Below are positions 40,708 to 43,827 of a stretch of DNA of 43,827 bases, one piece after another; the first letter of the stretch is position 1, and the number at the start of each line of letters is the position of its first letter. The stretch covers positions 1-43,827 of the forward strand of contig JAUNVB010000013.1 in assembly GCA_030537835.1 (NCBI GenBank), read 5' to 3'. A model generated the notes under the pieces. It did no database searches. It had not been told where the DNA came from and saw nothing but the letters and a program-made list of their open reading frames with translations. The translations under genes and the position numbers were made by a program. The DNA comes from Andreesenia angusta (GTDB lineage Bacteria; Bacillota; Clostridia; Tissierellales; Gottschalkiaceae).

Positions 40708-41811
40708 TTGGCAAATTTGAGTTTAAAGGGAATAGAAAAAATTTATCCAGGAAATAAGACTAAATCTGTTGAAAATTTTAATCTTGAAATAGAAAATGAA
40801 GAGTTTATAGTTCTAATAGGACCATCAGGTTGTGGAAAATCTACTCTTTTGAGAATGATTGCAGGATTAGAGGAGATAACATCAGGGGAATTATATATAG
40901 ATGGTAAACTTATGAACGATGTAGAGCCTAAGGATAGAGATATAGCAATGGTCTTTCAAAACTATGCATTATATCCACATATGACAGTATATGATAATAT
41001 GGCGTTCGCTCTAAAGCTCAGAAATATCGATAAAGACACTATCGATAAGGAAGTTAGAAGAGCAGCTAAAGTATTAAATATTGAAGAATATCTTGAAAGA
41101 AAACCAAAAGCTTTATCCGGAGGACAAAGACAGAGAGTAGCATTAGGTAGGGCTATAGTAAGAAAGCCAAAAGTATTTTTAATGGATGAGCCTCTATCGA
41201 ATTTAGATGCAAAGCTAAGAGTTCAGACTAGGGCTGAGATAATAAAAATGCATGAAGATTTAAAAACTACTTTTATCTATGTAACTCATGATCAAACTGA
41301 GGCTATGACCATGGGAGATAGAATCGTGATAATGCATGATGGAATAGTACAGCAAGTTGATACACCACAAAATCTATATAATGAACCTGCTAATATATTC
41401 GTTGCAGGATTTATAGGAAGTCCTCAAATGAACTTTATAAATGGAAAAGTAATTGAAAAAGAAGGGAAATTTAGATTTGTAAATGAAGATCTATACTGTG
41501 ATCTATTAGAAAAAGATATAGAAATAATAAAGAAAAACAATATGATTGGAGAAGATATAGTTATGGGAATAAGGCCTGAACATATAGATATCGACTATTC
41601 AGAAAACAGCCCTTATTCCATACCTTTGAAATTGGAAATAATTGAACTATTAGGTTCAGAAGGTTATCTTCATTTTAAGACCAGCTCTGATCAGATAGTT
41701 GCAAAGGTTAATTTAGAAGAAAAAGGAATTGAAAAGGGCGATAAGAAAGTTTTATTTGAATTAGATAAGCTCTATTTCTTCAATCCAGAAACTACTAATA
41801 GACTTGTTTAA
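40708..41811 (+). CDS. MsmK/UgpC-type ABC transporter ATPase
   Basis: A 367-residue sugar-type ABC ATPase. Walker A GPSGCGKST, Q-loop FQNYALYPHMTVYDN, signature LSGGQRQRVALGRAI, Walker B VFLMDEPLSNLDAKLR and switch His in YVTHDQTEAMTMGDR are all present, and a C-terminal MalK-like OB/TOBE region follows (VMGIRPEHIDIDY). TTG 40708 is chosen because AAAGAGG lies 7 bases before it; the open frame continues to 40672 with no ribosome site. No permease or binding protein is encoded nearby, so it may be a shared ATPase serving distant transporters, as MsmK does in streptococci. It is 9 bases before the UroD-like gene. Confidence 0.9.
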   Translation: MANLSLKGIEKIYPGNKTKSVENFNLEIENEEFIVLIGPSGCGKSTLLRMIAGLEEITSGELYIDGKLMNDVEPKDRDIAMVFQNYALYPHMTVYDNMAFALKLRNIDKDTIDKEVRRAAKVLNIEEYLERKPKALSGGQRQRVALGRAIVRKPKVFLMDEPLSNLDAKLRVQTRAEIIKMHEDLKTTFIYVTHDQTEAMTMGDRIVIMHDGIVQQVDTPQNLYNEPANIFVAGFIGSPQMNFINGKVIEKEGKFRFVNEDLYCDLLEKDIEIIKKNNMIGEDIVMGIRPEHIDIDYSENSPYSIPLKLEIIELLGSEGYLHFKTSSDQIVAKVNLEEKGIEKGDKKVLFELDKLYFFNPETTNRLV

Positions 41812-41820
41812 GGTGATATT

Positions 41821-42879
41821 ATGAAAGATAGAATGAGCACTGAAGAAAGAATGTCAAAACTCATAAGAGGTGAGAAGATAGATAGAGTACCGGTAATCCC
41901 TCATATGGGAATATATGCAGCTAAAATTTGCAATATTCCCTATGATAGATATTATTTAGATCCAAACCTCGCATATACTACTCAGACCTGGGCATTAGAG
42001 CTGCATCAACACGATGGTGGTTATGGATATAGTATTCCAGAAGGATATGCTCAGGAATTTGGAGGGGAGATAGAATTTTCAAAAGGGTTTGAGAGTATCG
42101 TACCAAAAGTTATAAGAAGACCTATAGAAAAACCTAGTGATTTAGATAAACTCTCTTTTCCAAAAATTGATGAAGCTTTTGCATCTAGTAGGATATTAGA
42201 ATTCAATAGAAATAAGTATAGAGATGGACATGGGGTCTCGATAACTGCAGGTTCAGCTATGAGTATAGCAGTACAACTTGTAGGCATGGATAAATTGATG
42301 AGATACACTATAAGAGATTCTTCATTCGTTCATGCTCTTATGGACTTTTGTGCTGAATATTTAATATATATGGCAAAATTCTATTGTGAAGAATTTAAAG
42401 ATATAACTATAGGGGCAGGAGCTGCATATCCAGTAGAAAGTTCAGTTATAATACCACCTAAGAAATTTGAAGAGTTTTCTGTACCATATATAAATAAGGT
42501 GTTTTCGGCATATAAAGATCTAGGTATTAATATTGGATCTATACATCTTTGTGGAGATCACTATGACAATCTTCCTATATGGCGAGATTCTATAGATATG
42601 CCGAGTAGAATGATTATAACTACTGGATACGAGATGGATTTAATAGAAATAACGAAGGTTTTAGGAGATAACCATATAATGGGTGGAAATTTAAGAAATG
42701 CCACTCTAGAGTCGGGAAATTATATGGATGTCTATAATGAAGCGAAAAAATTAATAGATAAATATAAATATTTACCAGGAGGGTATGTCTTAACACCTGA
42801 CTGTGATCTAACAGTATCATGTCCAGCAGCTAATCTTCATTCGATGATAAAAGCTTCTAGAGATTTTGGTAGCTATTAA
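41821..42879 (+). CDS. Uroporphyrinogen decarboxylase-family protein, MtaA/CmuA-like
   Basis: A 352-residue TIM-barrel protein of the UroD superfamily. It is not HemE-like: a zinc site His242-x-Cys244 (IHLCGD) and Cys328 (TPDCDL) is present as in corrinoid:thiol methyltransferases such as MtaA, MtbA and CmuA, whose Zn binds the thiolate that receives a methyl group. RMSKLIRGEKIDRVPVIPHMG is the usual UroD start. It may therefore transfer methyl groups from a corrinoid protein, but no corrinoid-binding or methyltransferase-I gene is nearby. It is last in a cluster with NhaC, DUF169 and an ATPase, and ends at a terminator. Confidence 0.82.
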   Translation: MKDRMSTEERMSKLIRGEKIDRVPVIPHMGIYAAKICNIPYDRYYLDPNLAYTTQTWALELHQHDGGYGYSIPEGYAQEFGGEIEFSKGFESIVPKVIRRPIEKPSDLDKLSFPKIDEAFASSRILEFNRNKYRDGHGVSITAGSAMSIAVQLVGMDKLMRYTIRDSSFVHALMDFCAEYLIYMAKFYCEEFKDITIGAGAAYPVESSVIIPPKKFEEFSVPYINKVFSAYKDLGINIGSIHLCGDHYDNLPIWRDSIDMPSRMIITTGYEMDLIEITKVLGDNHIMGGNLRNATLESGNYMDVYNEAKKLIDKYKYLPGGYVLTPDCDLTVSCPAANLHSMIKASRDFGSY

Positions 42880-42907
42880 AAGAGAGGAAAACCTCTCTTT
42901 TTTTTAT
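42878..42907 (+). terminator. Terminator after the UroD-like gene
   Basis: AAAGAGAGG, AAAA loop, CCTCTCTTT, followed by a run of T. The stem begins at the stop codon. Confidence 0.9.
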
Positions 42908-42932
42908 TTCTAGAATATATTTTCTATTTATA

Positions 42933-42961
42933 TTGACAAAAGTCGTTTTAAATTCTATAAT
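42933..42961 (+). promoter_or_regulatory. Perfect-consensus SigA promoter of the carbonic anhydrase gene
   Basis: TTGACA at 42933-42938 and TATAAT at 42956-42961 are both exact and 17 bases apart. It should be one of the strongest promoters in this window, 24 bases before the ATG. Confidence 0.88.
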
Positions 42962-42985
42962 TTTACAAACAATTGAGGTGATAGT

Positions 42986-43570
42986 ATGCATAGGGCAGAT
43001 AAAGCTATTGAAGAATTAAAAGATGGGAATAGACGCTTCCTAGAAAAACATATGGAGAATATAGAGATAACAGTAGATAATACAAAAAAATTATATAATA
43101 AACCACAGAAGCCAATGGCAGTAGTATTAGCTTGTTCAGATTCAAGAGTCCCACCAGAGATAGTTTTCGATCAAGGACCAGGAAGTCTATTCGTTATAAG
43201 AAATGCAGGTAATGTTATAGATAAACATGTGCTTGGAAGCATAGAATATGCAATTAAATATCTAGACACGCCTTTGATATTTGTACTAGGACATAATATG
43301 TGTGGAGCTATAAATGCAACAGTTGAAAGAAAGAGCTTAAGCTCTAATATAGATTGCATAGTTAATAATATATTGAAGAATATAGATATTAAAAAAATTG
43401 ATTTCAATGACAAGGAAAAGGCTTCTAAAATATTAGAAGATGAGAATATAAAAAGAGGAATAGTGGAAATTAGAGAAAATGATATAGTTAAAACTTTAGA
43501 ATTAGAAGGAAGAGTTAAAGTTAGAGGTGGCAAATACTGTCTAGATACAGGTAGAGTGAAGTTTTTTTGA
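42986..43570 (+). CDS. Beta-class carbonic anhydrase
   Basis: A 194-residue zinc enzyme that interconverts CO2 and bicarbonate in the cytoplasm. The zinc ligands Cys50, His103 and Cys106 and the Asp52-Arg54 dyad (ACSDSRVPPE; LGHNMCGA) are all present. Length is typical of short beta-carbonic anhydrases of Gram-positive bacteria. A perfect promoter and GAGGTG ribosome site suggest high expression, and bicarbonate supply for carboxylases is the usual role. It is followed after 18 bases by a GIY-YIG gene on the same strand. Confidence 0.93.
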   Translation: MHRADKAIEELKDGNRRFLEKHMENIEITVDNTKKLYNKPQKPMAVVLACSDSRVPPEIVFDQGPGSLFVIRNAGNVIDKHVLGSIEYAIKYLDTPLIFVLGHNMCGAINATVERKSLSSNIDCIVNNILKNIDIKKIDFNDKEKASKILEDENIKRGIVEIRENDIVKTLELEGRVKVRGGKYCLDTGRVKFF

Positions 43571-43588
43571 TTTATTTGGAGGAATACA

Positions 43589-43827
43589 ATGAATTATGTA
43601 TATATTTTAAGATGTTCAGATAATACGCTCTATACAGGCTGGACAAATAATTTATATGAGAGATTAAAAAAACATAATGAAGGAAATGGAGCAAAGTATA
43701 CAAGAGCAAGATTACCAGTAGAGCTTGTATATGTTGAAGAATATGAGACTAAAAGCGAAGCTATGAAAAGAGAGTACCAGATTAAAAAAATGAGTAGAAG
43801 AAAAAAATTATTACTAATAGAATCCTG
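43589..43827 (+). CDS. GIY-YIG domain protein (YhbQ-like), 3' end outside window
   Basis: 79 codons from ATG 43589 (ribosome site GGAGG 6 bases upstream) to the window edge without a stop. YVYILRCSDNTLYTGWTNNL is the GIY-YIG start, in which the Y..I..C and Y-T-G residues are the fold's catalytic surface. ERLKKHNEGNGAKYTRARLPVELVY and SEAMKREYQIKKMSRRKK match the short UPF0213/YhbQ type of protein (about 80-100 residues), so nearly all of it is visible. The role of these small nucleases is unclear, with DNA repair suggested. It probably shares the carbonic anhydrase transcript. Confidence 0.88.
   Translation, partial: MNYVYILRCSDNTLYTGWTNNLYERLKKHNEGNGAKYTRARLPVELVYVEEYETKSEAMKREYQIKKMSRRKKLLLIES

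Noticed and set aside
41821-42879. HemE (heme-pathway uroporphyrinogen decarboxylase)
   Set aside because: The HxC...C zinc site points to the corrinoid methyltransferase branch, and no other heme genes are present.

Overview
The window is strongly AT-rich, uses AGA for arginine almost exclusively, starts many genes with TTG after a GAGGTG-type ribosome site, and encodes S-layer-homology (SLH) proteins, an NhaC antiporter, a glycine-betaine ABC transporter and no respiratory chain genes. That points to a low-GC anaerobic Firmicute of the Clostridia/Tissierellia kind. This is inferred from gene content and style only; no rRNA is present. It reads as ordinary chromosome: no insertion sequence, prophage, CRISPR array, rRNA or tRNA was found.

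Left part (1-10300): the tail of an unknown gene; two SLH cell-surface proteins, one with an NlpC/P60 peptidase domain; a decayed third SLH copy; a YozE-like small protein; the tRNA wobble methyltransferase MnmM; a nitroreductase; a PASTA-domain membrane protein; a reverse-strand gene (6099-6437) that appears to start with ATA; a cupin plus HSL-type esterase pair; a CPBP membrane protease; and a small unknown protein paired with a second esterase.

Middle (10300-31600): a DMT exporter and a DUF2254 membrane protein on the minus strand; a four-gene opuC-like osmolyte importer; a zincin-like protein followed by tandem DUF697-type GTPases; an operon with a FUSC-like protein, a methyltransferase and UppP; a stand-alone small siroheme sulfite/nitrite reductase-like protein; a seven-gene minus-strand Mrp/Mbh-type cation antiporter operon lacking the large NuoL-like MrpA part; leuCD; a rhodanese facing a one-cysteine CsoR-family repressor; an N-formylglutamate amidohydrolase-like protein; a YvlD/holin_4_2-like membrane protein; and a cytoplasmic parvulin.

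Right part (31600-43827): an NCS2 nucleobase permease behind a near-consensus promoter and a structured leader with two competing folds; an operon of an unknown protein, CvfB, cardiolipin synthase, threonine ammonia-lyase and a lipoprotein gene broken by an in-frame TAA; a four-gene run of NhaC antiporter, DUF169 protein, MsmK/UgpC-type ATPase and a UroD-family methyltransferase-like protein; then a beta-carbonic anhydrase behind a perfect consensus promoter and a GIY-YIG protein cut by the window end.

Common themes are ion and osmolyte homeostasis (OpuC, Mrp/Mbh, NhaC), envelope maintenance (SLH, UppP, cardiolipin synthase, PASTA) and sulfur handling (rhodanese/CsoR, sulfite reductase-like). 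The best candidates for something undescribed are the NhaC-DUF169-ATPase-UroD cluster, the stand-alone Mbh-like antiporter with its extra soluble domain, the permease leader RNA, the one-cysteine CsoR/rhodanese pair and the tandem GTPases.
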